Assembly: GCA_025922875.1 (NCBI GenBank)
Contig: JAICGZ010000005.1
Coordinates: forward strand, 1 to 54,472
Source of the DNA: Pyrinomonadaceae bacterium
Lineage (GTDB): Bacteria > Acidobacteriota > Blastocatellia > Pyrinomonadales > Pyrinomonadaceae
Reading direction: 5' to 3'
Length of the DNA stretch: 54,472 nt
Shown here: one piece after another, positions 17,588 to 24,562 of the stretch
Layout: each line of letters begins with the position of its first letter
Position numbering within the stretch: position 1 is the first letter of the stretch
Translations under genes and position numbers: made by a program
The notes under the pieces: generated by a model
What the model was told of the DNA's origin: nothing
Database searches by the model: none
The model's input: the letters and a program-made list of their open reading frames with translations, nothing else

Positions 17588-18310
17588 ATGAAGTCCGAGA
17601 AAATATCAGAACTAACAACAAGCCGGTTGAGCGTTTATCTTCGCTGCCTCAATGCACTTCACGCTGCCGGAATAAAAACCATCTCGTCGCAGGCACTGGC
17701 TGAGCAGTTCAATCTAAACTCCGCCCAGATCAGGAAGGACCTGGGTTACTTCGGCGAGTTCGGCGTGCGCGGCGTTGGGTATTACGTCGCGGATCTGCGC
17801 GATCACATTACAAAGATACTTGGTCTCGACAGCCCGCATCGCGTCGGTATCGTGGGGGCCGGGCGCTTAGGCACCGCGCTCGCTAATTACAACGGGTTTG
17901 CCAGGTCGAATTTCACCGTGGCGGCGGTGTTTGACAACGACCGGCAAAAGATCGGCGGCAGGATCGGTGACGCGAAGATCGCGGTTCATGATGTGGACCA
18001 ACTTGCGAAAGTGATTCGCGAGGAGTCGATCGACGTGATGGTGATCGCTGTTCCGGCGAAAGCCGCGCAAAGAGTTCTCAATCAGGTGATGTCCGCGGGT
18101 ATAAAAGCGGTGCTCAACTTTGCTCCAGTGTCGTTGACGTCACGACGCGGAGTTAAGGTGAAGACTGTTGACCTGACGACGTCTTTAGAATCGCTGTCGT
18201 ATTTCCTTTCACAACCTTCAAGCGTCGCGGTTACACAACCACGATCGCACTCACGCAGTGAGGAAAGTTTCCCGCAAAGGCGCAAAGGGGCAAAGGCTGA
18301 AAACCTTTAG
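17588..18310 (+). CDS. rex: Redox-sensing transcriptional repressor Rex
   Basis: Rex senses the NADH/NAD+ ratio and represses fermentative or respiratory genes until NADH rises. The start at 17588 gives 240 residues; an upstream in-frame start would add 36 uncharacteristic residues. The N-terminal winged helix is SQALAEQFNLNSAQIRKDLGYFGEFG. The Rossmann domain has GAGRLG at 90-95, followed by FDNDRQKIGG and PAKAAQ. The last dozen residues (FPQRRKGAKAENL) are encoded by half of a family A repeat and are not family sequence. The stop is five bases before the aldolase gene, so Rex heads the microcompartment operon. Confidence 0.94.
   Translation: MKSEKISELTTSRLSVYLRCLNALHAAGIKTISSQALAEQFNLNSAQIRKDLGYFGEFGVRGVGYYVADLRDHITKILGLDSPHRVGIVGAGRLGTALANYNGFARSNFTVAAVFDNDRQKIGGRIGDAKIAVHDVDQLAKVIREESIDVMVIAVPAKAAQRVLNQVMSAGIKAVLNFAPVSLTSRRGVKVKTVDLTTSLESLSYFLSQPSSVAVTQPRSHSRSEESFPQRRKGAKAENL
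18268..18297. repeat. Family A half-element inside the rex 3' end
   Basis: One arm only: TTTCCCGCAAAGGCGCAAAG followed by GGGCAAAGG. It is read in frame as the Rex tail. No matching right arm follows before the next gene. Confidence 0.8.
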
Positions 18311-18315
18311 CGTTT

Positions 18316-19080
18316 ATGGATGAGCAGACAACAAAACGAGATCTGATTCGCGTTTGCCACCTGATGTACGAACGGAGTTACGTCGTTTCGTCTGATGGCA
18401 ACGTGAGCGTGCGTCTGGACGACGGCCGCATCCTCGCAACGCCGACGATGACGTCCAAAGGACGCATGACCGAGGACCTGATCGCGATCACGGATCTCGA
18501 GGGCAGGGCGCTCAACGATCGAAAAGCTTCCAGTGAGCTCGCCATGCACTTGCTGATCTATCGCGAGCGTCCGGACGTGAAAGCAGTTTGCCATGCGCAT
18601 CCGCCGCACGGGACAGCATTCGCAGTTGCGGGTCTCGCAATCGATCAGCCGATTCTTTCGGAAGTGATCTTGACGCTTGGATGTGTGCCGCTTGCCGCCT
18701 ACGGGACTCCTTCAACCGACGAACTGACGCGCGAGATGCAACCGTTCGTGAAACATCACAACGCGCTGTTGATGGCCAATCACGGCGCGGTTGCCTACGG
18801 CGCGGATCTATGGCAGGCGTGGGATCGTCTGGAGACGTTGGAACACACTGCGAAGATCGCGATCCTCTCGCGCGTGCTTGGTGGTTCAAAGAACCTCCCT
18901 GCGGACGCGATCGAGAAGTTGATCAACGTGCGCGAAGCCGCCGGTTATCTCGGCGAATCTGCACGTGGTCAAGCTTGCGGATACTTGCGCGAAAGCCCGG
19001 TTGAGAATGGCGCCGGCAAAATCTCGCTCACACGCGAAGAGCTGGTTGAATTGTTAAGTCAGGCAGTAAATGGTAAATAA
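18316..19080 (+). CDS. Class II (zinc) aldolase, L-fuculose-phosphate aldolase-like, probable BMC cargo
   Basis: Class II aldolase/adducin family, 254 residues. The catalytic Glu74 (ASSELAMH) and zinc ligands His93, His95 (HAHPPHG) and His156 (ANHGAV) sit almost exactly where FucA has Glu73, His92, His94 and His155. The likely reaction is cleavage of a deoxy-sugar phosphate to DHAP and lactaldehyde, the volatile aldehyde handled in fucose/rhamnose microcompartments. After the core, a linker (about 225-236) leads to an amphipathic end, SLTREELVELLSQAVNGK, resembling an encapsulation peptide. Its neighbours are Rex upstream and shell genes downstream. Substrate and targeting are inference from family and context. 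Confidence 0.9.
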   Translation: MDEQTTKRDLIRVCHLMYERSYVVSSDGNVSVRLDDGRILATPTMTSKGRMTEDLIAITDLEGRALNDRKASSELAMHLLIYRERPDVKAVCHAHPPHGTAFAVAGLAIDQPILSEVILTLGCVPLAAYGTPSTDELTREMQPFVKHHNALLMANHGAVAYGADLWQAWDRLETLEHTAKIAILSRVLGGSKNLPADAIEKLINVREAAGYLGESARGQACGYLRESPVENGAGKISLTREELVELLSQAVNGK

Positions 19081-19081
19081 T

Positions 19082-19112
19082 CCGTTTGTAATCCGTGTAA
19101 TCTGTGGTTAAA
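19082..19112. repeat. Half-element of the 'ACACGGAT' family
   Basis: CCGTTTGTAATCCGTGTAAT followed by CTGTGGTTAA. It lies between the aldolase stop and the BMC-H ribosome site and has no opposing arm. Confidence 0.7.
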
Positions 19113-19134
19113 AACTTCTTTTAGGAGCATCTGA

Positions 19135-19416
19135 ATGCAGGAAGCACTCGGAATGGTTGAAACAAAAGGCTTGGTAGCAATGATCGAAGCGGCCGATGCG
19201 ATGGTGAAGGCCGCGAACGTCACCCTCGTTGGTTACGAAAAGATTGGCGCCGGCTTTGTGACTGCGATCGTGCGTGGCGACGTGGCTGCCGTGAAGGCCG
19301 CGACCGACGCAGGCGCTGCGGCTGCCCGGCGCGTCGGTGAATTGGTTAGCGTGCACGTGATTCCACGTCCGCATGGCAGTGTCGATGAAAGTCTTCCGGT
19401 TGGGCTCGATCGATAA
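19135..19416 (+). CDS. BMC-H shell protein (single-domain hexamer, PduA/EutM-like)
   Basis: Hexagonal tile that forms the facets of a bacterial microcompartment. The 93 residues align over the whole BMC fold: [27 protein letters not shown], then [30 protein letters not shown] and ISVH-like strand [12 protein letters not shown]. The pore loop is KIGAG where PduA has KIGSG, so the Ser that lines the PduA pore is Ala here. AGGAG at 19123-19127 supports the ATG. It is followed five bases later by the first pentamer gene. It is the only BMC-H in the window. Confidence 0.96.
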   Translation: MQEALGMVETKGLVAMIEAADAMVKAANVTLVGYEKIGAGFVTAIVRGDVAAVKAATDAGAAAARRVGELVSVHVIPRPHGSVDESLPVGLDR

Positions 19417-19421
19417 TCAGC

Positions 19422-19691
19422 ATGATCATCGCTCGCATTCTGGGCACTGTTGTCGCCACGCAAAAAGACGAACGGTTAAGCGGAAAGAAATTGCTGATCG
19501 TGAGACCGATCAACGTAGACGGCAGCGATACAACCGGCTATGTAGTCGCCGTTGACACAGTGGGCGCCGGATTTCATGAACGCGTGCTGGTGGTTGCGGG
19601 ATCGAGTGCACGCCTGGCGCAGGGAATGAAGGACGTGCCCGTGGATGCAGCGATTGTCGGTGTGATTGATACGGTTGATGTGAGGCAGTGA
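19422..19691 (+). CDS. BMC-P shell vertex protein (EutN/CcmL family), first paralogue
   Basis: Pentamer that caps vertices of the icosahedral shell. The 89 residues follow the family pattern: MIIARILGTVVATQKDERLSG, KLLIVRPI, then YVVAVDTVGAGFHERVLVVAGSSAR and DAAIVGVIDTVDV. It is the most canonical of the three in this operon and retains the small-residue VVAGSSAR loop. Confidence 0.96.
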   Translation: MIIARILGTVVATQKDERLSGKKLLIVRPINVDGSDTTGYVVAVDTVGAGFHERVLVVAGSSARLAQGMKDVPVDAAIVGVIDTVDVRQ

Positions 19692-19692
19692 G

Positions 19693-19965
19693 ATGCAACT
19701 CGCACGCGTCATCGGTACAGTCGTAGCAACCATCAAGAATGATTCCCTTGACGGACGGAAGTTGCTCGTGGTCCAAACTGTAGACCGCAACCTGCAGTCG
19801 ACCGGTAAACCGATGGTCGCGATCGATGCGGTGGGTGCGGGCGTCGGTGAGCTTGTGTTCTGGTGCCGTGGCAAGGAAGCGAGCTTTCCGTTCAAACGTG
19901 AAGACACGCCGACCGATTGCACGATCATCGGAATCGTGGATTCTGAGCAGCACGTGACAAGATGA
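19693..19965 (+). CDS. BMC-P shell vertex protein, second paralogue
   Basis: 90 residues of the EutN/CcmL family: MQLARVIGTVVATIKNDSLDG, KLLVVQTV, MVAIDAVGAGVGELVFWCRGKEASFPF and CTIIGIVDS. It differs from its neighbours in the loop after the GAG motif (FWCRGKEASFPF), which is bulky and aromatic. Its end overlaps the next start by four bases (ATGA), implying translational coupling. Confidence 0.95.
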   Translation: MQLARVIGTVVATIKNDSLDGRKLLVVQTVDRNLQSTGKPMVAIDAVGAGVGELVFWCRGKEASFPFKREDTPTDCTIIGIVDSEQHVTR

Positions 19966-20234
19966 TTCTCGCTCGCGTTGTTGGAAATGTCGTCGCCACG
20001 AAAAAAAACCATCGCTACGAGAGTGCGCGCGTGATGTTGTGCCAACAGATCACGCCGGAAGGTGAGGAAACGAGTTATTCGGTGCTGGCGCTCGATTCGG
20101 TGGACGCTGGCGTTGGCGACACGGTGCTGATCGTTCAGGAAGGTTGGAGCGCGTCGACCGCGGCGACGGGTAAGGTTGGAGCAGCGATTGATTCCGCGAT
20201 TGTAGGTGTTGTGGATCGCATCGATTTGTTGTAG
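19962..20234 (+). CDS. BMC-P shell vertex protein, third paralogue
   Basis: 90 residues of the EutN/CcmL family: MILARVVGNVVATKKNHRYES, RVMLCQQI, YSVLALDSVDAGVGDTVLIVQEGWSAS and DSAIVGVVDRIDLL. The vertex-loop sequence is again different (IVQEGWSAST). Multiple pentamer paralogues per locus are known in planctomycete/verrucomicrobial (PVM-type) microcompartments. The gene is five bases upstream of the small cysteine-tailed protein. Confidence 0.95.
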   Translation: MILARVVGNVVATKKNHRYESARVMLCQQITPEGEETSYSVLALDSVDAGVGDTVLIVQEGWSASTAATGKVGAAIDSAIVGVVDRIDLL

Positions 20235-20239
20235 GGCCA

Positions 20240-20575
20240 ATGGAAGATCAGGCGAGACTAATGGCAGAGAGGATTGCGCGGCGTGTGGCTGGAGATACGG
20301 CTACTTCCGCGCCGAGTTCGCCCGATGTTGCTTCCGAGCTCGCTGCGATGCGCGCGAGTCTAAATGAGATGCAGAACCGGTTGACTCAGATCGAGGCTAA
20401 GGTAAGCGTTCCGCGTGTGCATTCACCATGGCATCCCAGTCTTGAACGCTTTGGTGTTGAAGAAGCAACCGTCTCGGAACTGGTGGATTACTTTCAAAAT
20501 GAAAAGGCTTGCAGCATAGAACCAGGCGGCAAGCCTTGTGATCACTGCGCGATGTGCAGTTCGAGAGGTTTTTAG
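20240..20575 (+). CDS. Small protein with N-terminal amphipathic helix, coiled coil and four-cysteine tail; BMC-associated
   Basis: 111 residues that I do not recognise as a named family. Residues 1-18 (QARLMAERIARRVAG) are amphipathic and followed by an Ala/Ser/Pro linker (ATSAPSSPD), the layout of an encapsulation peptide. Residues 31-55 are a heptad-like coiled coil (ELAAMRASLNEMQNRLTQIEAK). Residues 68-88 form a small helical region (LERFGVEEATVSELVDYFQ). The end holds Cys91, Cys100, Cys103 and Cys106 (CX8CX2CX2C), a plausible metal or Fe-S site. It is the last gene of the operon, after the third pentamer gene. A shell-bound adaptor or electron carrier is my inference. Confidence 0.8.
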   Translation: MEDQARLMAERIARRVAGDTATSAPSSPDVASELAAMRASLNEMQNRLTQIEAKVSVPRVHSPWHPSLERFGVEEATVSELVDYFQNEKACSIEPGGKPCDHCAMCSSRGF

Positions 20576-20619
20576 ACCACGGATAAATCCGGATTTTAAA
20601 TCCGTGTTATCCGTGTTAC
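20576..20619. repeat. Inverted repeat of the 'ACACGGAT' family after the BMC operon
   Basis: GACCACGGATAAATCCGGAT faces AAATCCGTGTTATCCGTG. It separates the convergent BMC operon and lemA and could serve as terminator for both. Confidence 0.7.
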
Positions 20620-21242
20620 TTGTTTTGGTTTTGCCTTAACGAATTCGCGTTAATCTGCGGCACTGTTCGCGCGCCCTCTTCCGCCCTAAAATACGGCTCT
20701 TCCTTGAATCCAAAAAGCTTCGCTGAAATCACCGTCGGAAAACGCGCGCGCGTCGTGTTGTAGTCCTGCACGCTCGTGTTGTAGTCGTTGCGCGAAGTCG
20801 CGACACGGTTTTCAGTGCCCGCGATTTCATCCTGCAACTTCAAAAAGTTTTCGTTTGACCTCAGAACGGGATAATTTTCCTGCAGCACCAGCAATCGTCC
20901 GATCGTACCGCCAAAACTGTTTGCAGCATCGATCACTGCCTGCTTTTGTTCGGGAGATTTGTCTCCGGCGTCACCCTGCGGCGCCTGATTTGTTGCATTC
21001 AACAACCGTGAGCGCGCCTGTGCGATAGTGCCGAACACTTCCTGCTCCTGGATTCCGGCCAGCTTCGCTGCCTCTACCAGGTTGTTTATGAGATCCGCGC
21101 GACGTTGTAGCTGCGTTTCTACGGCGGCCCACTTTCCTTTCACGTCTTGTTGTTTTGTCGTCAGCGTGTTGTATCCGCAACCGCTGGCAGCAAACGAAAT
21201 CATTGCTACAGCGAAAAGGATCACTAATCTTCGCGTCTTCAT
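20616..21242 (-). CDS. lemA: LemA-family lipoprotein
   Basis: LemA family, 208 residues from the ATG at 21242. Residues 1-24 form a lipoprotein signal with lipobox FAASGC. The family core follows: KWAAVETQLQRRADLINNLVEAAK, then YPVLRSNENFLKLQDEIAGTENRVATSRNDYN and FPTVISAKLFGFKEEPYF. GGGAG lies seven bases upstream of this ATG; longer starts would bury the lipobox. LemA proteins commonly neighbour TPM-domain genes such as the one at 22118, but their biochemical role is not settled. Confidence 0.92.
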   Translation of the reverse strand: MKTRRLVILFAVAMISFAASGCGYNTLTTKQQDVKGKWAAVETQLQRRADLINNLVEAAKLAGIQEQEVFGTIAQARSRLLNATNQAPQGDAGDKSPEQKQAVIDAANSFGGTIGRLLVLQENYPVLRSNENFLKLQDEIAGTENRVATSRNDYNTSVQDYNTTRARFPTVISAKLFGFKEEPYFRAEEGARTVPQINANSLRQNQNK

Positions 21243-21294
21243 CTCCAAATCTCCCATGTTTAAGTTACAGCCCTCCGAACCATTGGGGGGCTCC

Positions 21295-22041
21295 CTACGA
21301 GCTCGAACCATGTTCGTGCCTAAGCTCGTCTACTGCTTCAACAACCTGCTCAACCTGAAACAGGTAGGCTCCGAAAAGATCGTTAGCCTCGTTTTCCGAT
21401 GAGGGGAGATCACCGCCAGTGCGAAACTGAAAAATTCTTTCGAAGGGTGCGGGGTCGAGCTTTAAGAGACTCGCAGTCGCGCGCACACAATCGGGTTTAG
21501 CCACCGGTGCTTCCTGCCCGTGCAACAACAACGCGGCCCTGAACAACGCCGCGAAACTCGACAAACTATCGCTCATCAAATCGCATAACTTCTCGATCGA
21601 AACTGAAGCGGGAATGTAGAGGCGACGCAACTGGATCAACTTGCTTCTCAGTTCGTACTCAGTCTGATGTCGCAGGTTTGCGTCCGAGAGTTTTACAAAC
21701 TCGAAAGGATCGTGGCCGTAAAGAACGATGCGCGCGTTTGCCATCTGATGAAACTCGATCGGAAATACGTCGGCGGCATCGGAGAGTTCCTCGACGGTGA
21801 AATACACCGGCAGCGGGTGGCCCAACCTCTGCCACTCGCGCATGGGCGCTTGTGCCTGGCGCAAGTCTTCCGGCGTGATGCGATTGAGCGCGATGAGCAG
21901 GTTGTAGTCTGAGCGCAGTTCAATGTGATCGCCGGCTGCGGCCGAACCGTAAAGGACCACGCAGGCGAGATTCGCTCCGTGCGTAGTGCGCAGATCTTCA
22001 ACGAGTCCGTTTAAGGCTTCCTGTACTACTGTCTTAACCAT
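21295..22041 (-). CDS. Nucleotidyltransferase-fold protein with an altered metal site
   Basis: 248 residues from the ATG at 22041; a longer start would add residues encoded by a repeat. The N-terminal half has the minimal nucleotidyltransferase signature LYGSAAAGDHIELRSDYNLLIAL, with Gly32-Ser33. The usual Asp-X-Asp metal pair reads Asp45-Tyr46-Asn47, so catalysis may be impaired. The C-terminal half is helical (LIQLRRLYIPASVSIEKLCDLMSDSLSSFAALFRAALLL-like), resembling HEPN-type bundles. It lies between the TPM and lemA genes on the same strand. Function is unknown. Confidence 0.7.
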   Translation of the reverse strand: MVKTVVQEALNGLVEDLRTTHGANLACVVLYGSAAAGDHIELRSDYNLLIALNRITPEDLRQAQAPMREWQRLGHPLPVYFTVEELSDAADVFPIEFHQMANARIVLYGHDPFEFVKLSDANLRHQTEYELRSKLIQLRRLYIPASVSIEKLCDLMSDSLSSFAALFRAALLLHGQEAPVAKPDCVRATASLLKLDPAPFERIFQFRTGGDLPSSENEANDLFGAYLFQVEQVVEAVDELRHEHGSSS

Positions 22042-22055
22042 AAGTTTTATAGAGC

Positions 22056-22119
22056 CACAGATTTTCACGGATTAACGCGGATAAAGCAAAATCCGTTTTC
22101 TATCCGTGAAATCTGTGTT
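22056..22119. repeat. Inverted repeat of the 'ACACGGAT' family
   Basis: CACAGATTTTCACGGATTA (22056-22074) faces TATCCGTGAAATCTGTG (22101-22117). The TPM gene stop lies at its right edge. Confidence 0.75.
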
Positions 22120-23035
22120 ACCAACTGCCACCCGCTCCTCCACCACCGAAGTCACCGCCGCCGCCAAATCCTCCGCCGAAACCTCCACCGCCACCGAAGC
22201 CTCCGCCGCCGAATCCGCCTCCACCCCAGCCACTTCTCGATCCCCAGCGACTGCCTCCACCCAAATTACTAAATAGACTTCCCCAAAGCAGTGCCTGCAA
22301 ACAGCCACCACCACCTCCGCCACGTCTGCGTGACGAAGAGAAGAGCACCATCAATATGAAACCAATGATAATTATTCCCAGACACATACTACTTAAACCT
22401 GTTTGCGCCGGTTGCCGTTCTTCCTGCGGAGCGTCGCGATATACAAAACGCTGATCGATCCCCTCGACACTGAAACCACGCTTCGATGCGAGCGTTGCAG
22501 CATAAGACTGAATCGTATCGAGTATTCCTTTGCTGTAGTTTCGTTGCCGGAACGGAGGCACCAGTCGTTCACGTTGAATTTGCCCGATCAAGCCGTCAGG
22601 CAAATCTCCTTCGAGATGACGGCTTACCTGTGTGAAATACTTGCGATCCTGGATCGCAACCACGAGCAGAAAGCCAGCCTTCTCTGAGTCCTTTGGTCCA
22701 ATGCCCCAACCTCGAGCAACTCGCAGCGAATAATCGAAGATGTCCAGACCGCCCGTCGTATCAACTGTCAGTACCGCATATTCAATGTTCCCGCGCTCTT
22801 TCAAATTTAAGTAGATCGATTCCAGTCGTTGCCTCGTGCCGGCATCGATCACGTTGGCGTTGTCTACGATCGGATTGAAGGGAACAGGAAGTGGAACTGG
22901 AGATTGCGGTGTTGTCTGCGCGTTTACTTCAACGGCTAACAGCGAAAAGACCAGAGCCAGCAGGCCGAGGCCCAGCCACACAGAAGCAAATTTTTTCAAG
23001 CGCAAACGCAATAGCGAAATTCTCGTCAGTGCCAA
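22118..23035 (-). CDS. TPM-domain (YgcG/TLP18.3-like) exported or membrane protein with Gly-rich tail
   Basis: 305 residues. A hydrophobic signal or anchor (about 18-38) is followed by the TPM domain at about 52-190: VDNANVIDAGTRQRLESIYLNLKERGNIEYAVLTVDTTGG, then SLRVARGWGIGPKDSEKAGFLLVVAIQDRKYF and GLIGQIQRERLVPPFRQRNY. A second membrane helix (LGIIIIGFILMVLFSS) leads to a GGGFGGGG tail, usual for this family. It overlaps the end of the ZIP gene by ten bases and sits in the same run as lemA, a frequent partner. Confidence 0.9.
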   Translation of the reverse strand: MALTRISLLRLRLKKFASVWLGLGLLALVFSLLAVEVNAQTTPQSPVPLPVPFNPIVDNANVIDAGTRQRLESIYLNLKERGNIEYAVLTVDTTGGLDIFDYSLRVARGWGIGPKDSEKAGFLLVVAIQDRKYFTQVSRHLEGDLPDGLIGQIQRERLVPPFRQRNYSKGILDTIQSYAATLASKRGFSVEGIDQRFVYRDAPQEERQPAQTGLSSMCLGIIIIGFILMVLFSSSRRRGGGGGGCLQALLWGSLFSNLGGGSRWGSRSGWGGGGFGGGGFGGGGGFGGGFGGGGDFGGGGAGGSW

Positions 23036-23814
23036 CCCTCGAACAACCGGTGCAACAGGTAGAACAGGGCCACCCCTCCAAAAACGACAATTGAAACCGT
23101 GGGGTTTCTTTCTTCTTTGTGATTCACTTCCGGAATCAAGTCACTTGCCGCTACATAGAGTGTGACACCTGCCGAAAATGGCAACGCATAACTGACCGAA
23201 TTGCTGAACCTCGTTTCCAGCAATGCAACACCAATCACACCTGCCAGAGTCGCCGCACCGATTGCGGCGGTCGCAATCAACGCCTTCTGCGTAGAACGCC
23301 CGCTTGCAAGCATGATCGATGCCACAGTAAAGCCCTCGGGCATCTTATGGAGCAGAATCGCGATAAATACCAGAAATCCGACTTTGAAACTGACCAGGAA
23401 AGCGGACGCTATTGAGACACCGTCAAAGAAAGTGTGAATCCAAAGGCCACCGACAGCGGTGTACGCCGCTGAAGGCCGCATGAATGATTCCGGATGAGTT
23501 TCGGCGCCGAAGTGAAAGTGTGGAGCGAGGGTGTGTTCGAAGAACTGAATCGATAAATAACCGAGGAGCAGCAGCGCCATGGCTCCGGCGACGGCTTCTG
23601 CCGGAGCTTGACTGGGTGCGTTTCTTGTCCAGATGCCGATCGTTTCGGGAAGAATCTCGATGAAGATCGCGGCGAGCATAAAGCCCGCGCCGAGAGCGAC
23701 GAGATACTTCAGGAAACGTTCGCCAAAGCGGTGAACGCCTGACTTAACGAGAACCAGCCCTCCGAGGACATTCGCGCCCGCGGCCAGCAACCCGAAGAGG
23801 AGAATCGATGTCAT
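23026..23814 (-). CDS. ZIP-family divalent metal transporter
   Basis: Integral membrane importer or exporter of Zn(II) or related ions, 262 residues with about eight hydrophobic helices. The family metal site in helices IV and V is visible as WIHTFFDGVSIASAF and FIAILLHKMPEGFTVASIM. A His-containing stretch FEHTLAPHFHFGAETH lies in the cytoplasmic loop. It is the first gene of the minus-strand run zip-tpm-nucleotidyltransferase-lemA, divergent from the division cluster. Direction and metal cannot be read from sequence. Confidence 0.92.
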   Translation of the reverse strand: MTSILLFGLLAAGANVLGGLVLVKSGVHRFGERFLKYLVALGAGFMLAAIFIEILPETIGIWTRNAPSQAPAEAVAGAMALLLLGYLSIQFFEHTLAPHFHFGAETHPESFMRPSAAYTAVGGLWIHTFFDGVSIASAFLVSFKVGFLVFIAILLHKMPEGFTVASIMLASGRSTQKALIATAAIGAATLAGVIGVALLETRFSNSVSYALPFSAGVTLYVAASDLIPEVNHKEERNPTVSIVVFGGVALFYLLHRLFEGWH

Positions 23815-23854
23815 TGTATGGCGGGAGAGTGTACATGATCGTTGAGGCGCGGAG

Positions 23855-23895
23855 TATAGGTCCTATTGGTCCTAATAGGACTTATTGGGCCTATA
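23855..23895. repeat. Palindromic 'TATAGGTCCTAT' repeat (family C)
   Basis: TATAGGTCCTATTGGTCCTA followed by ATAGGACTTATTGGGCCTAT is rich in overlapping palindromes. The same words occur at 17529-17556 and 25511-25542. It lies upstream of the division cluster promoter. Confidence 0.7.
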
Positions 23896-23935
23896 ACAGG
23901 CCGACAAGAGGCGATCACCTCATCAAGCTAATCTA

Positions 23936-23964
23936 TTGACACTCTCTGGAGCGCGGCGTAGTAT
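23936..23964 (+). promoter_or_regulatory. Sigma-70 promoter of the dcw cluster
   Basis: TTGACA (23936-23941), a 17-base spacer and TAGTAT (23959-23964). This near-consensus promoter lies directly upstream of the MraZ box, so expected transcription begins inside the box, as in characterised Pmra promoters. Confidence 0.8.
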
Positions 23965-23965
23965 C

Positions 23966-24000
23966 CGGGCTTGGGTGGTCAAAAGTGGTCGGAAGTGGGT
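23966..24000 (+). promoter_or_regulatory. MraZ box (operator of the division cluster)
   Basis: Three direct repeats at exact 10-base spacing: TGGTC (23976), TGGTC (23986) and TGGGT (23996), with a degenerate CGGGC at 23966. MraZ is known to bind TGG-type repeats spaced by 10 in its own promoter, so autorepression is expected. Confidence 0.8.
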
Positions 24001-24082
24001 CCAACCTCGTAGCAACACCGATCATTGAACAACACTTTTCCTTTTGGGCCACCCACCAAAGCTCTCTCGTCAGGCTCAAAAT

Positions 24083-24523
24083 ATGCTGCGAGGAAATTAC
24101 ACAGCACGTATTGATGTTAAAGGTCGCCTCAAGATTCCAACAGAATTTCGGCGGCTAATCGACGAGAAGCACGGCAAAGACTTTTATATCACGAGCCTGA
24201 CAGGTGATTGTGTTCGGATTTACCCGTTGCCGGAATGGGAGTCGATCGAGCAGAGACTTTCGTTATTGCCCTCGATGGACCCGGCGCGAAGAAAGTTCCT
24301 TGACAGAACGAACTACTTTGGTCAGCAAGCTACGATGGACGGGCAGGGCCGCCTGTTGATTCATCCGTTGCTGCGCAAGAGTGCGGAAGTAATTGGAGAT
24401 GTCGCAGTGATGGGCTACCTGACCTACCTGGAAGTTTGGGAGCTCGACAAGTTCAAGGCTCGCATGCTCGCTGATCCATACACGGAAGAAGACGAGGCTG
24501 CGATTGCGAGATTGGGAATTTGA
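24083..24523 (+). CDS. mraZ: Transcriptional regulator MraZ
   Basis: First gene of the dcw cluster; an AbrB-like ring-forming repressor of its own operon. The start at 24083 ([23 protein letters not shown]) gives 146 residues and matches the family N-terminus. A 13-codon longer frame lacks family support. The two swapped-hairpin halves are visible: [16 protein letters not shown] and [18 protein letters not shown]. Confidence 0.95.
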   Translation: MLRGNYTARIDVKGRLKIPTEFRRLIDEKHGKDFYITSLTGDCVRIYPLPEWESIEQRLSLLPSMDPARRKFLDRTNYFGQQATMDGQGRLLIHPLLRKSAEVIGDVAVMGYLTYLEVWELDKFKARMLADPYTEEDEAAIARLGI

Positions 24524-24562
24524 CATTGACGGATCTTTGAACGAGATCACGGGGCGGTGGTG

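Noticed and set aside
22072..22323. Val/Ala/Glu-rich 83-codon frame within the TPM gene
   Set aside because: It is a frame-shifted reading of the Gly-rich tail codons; the TPM frame is clearly the real one.
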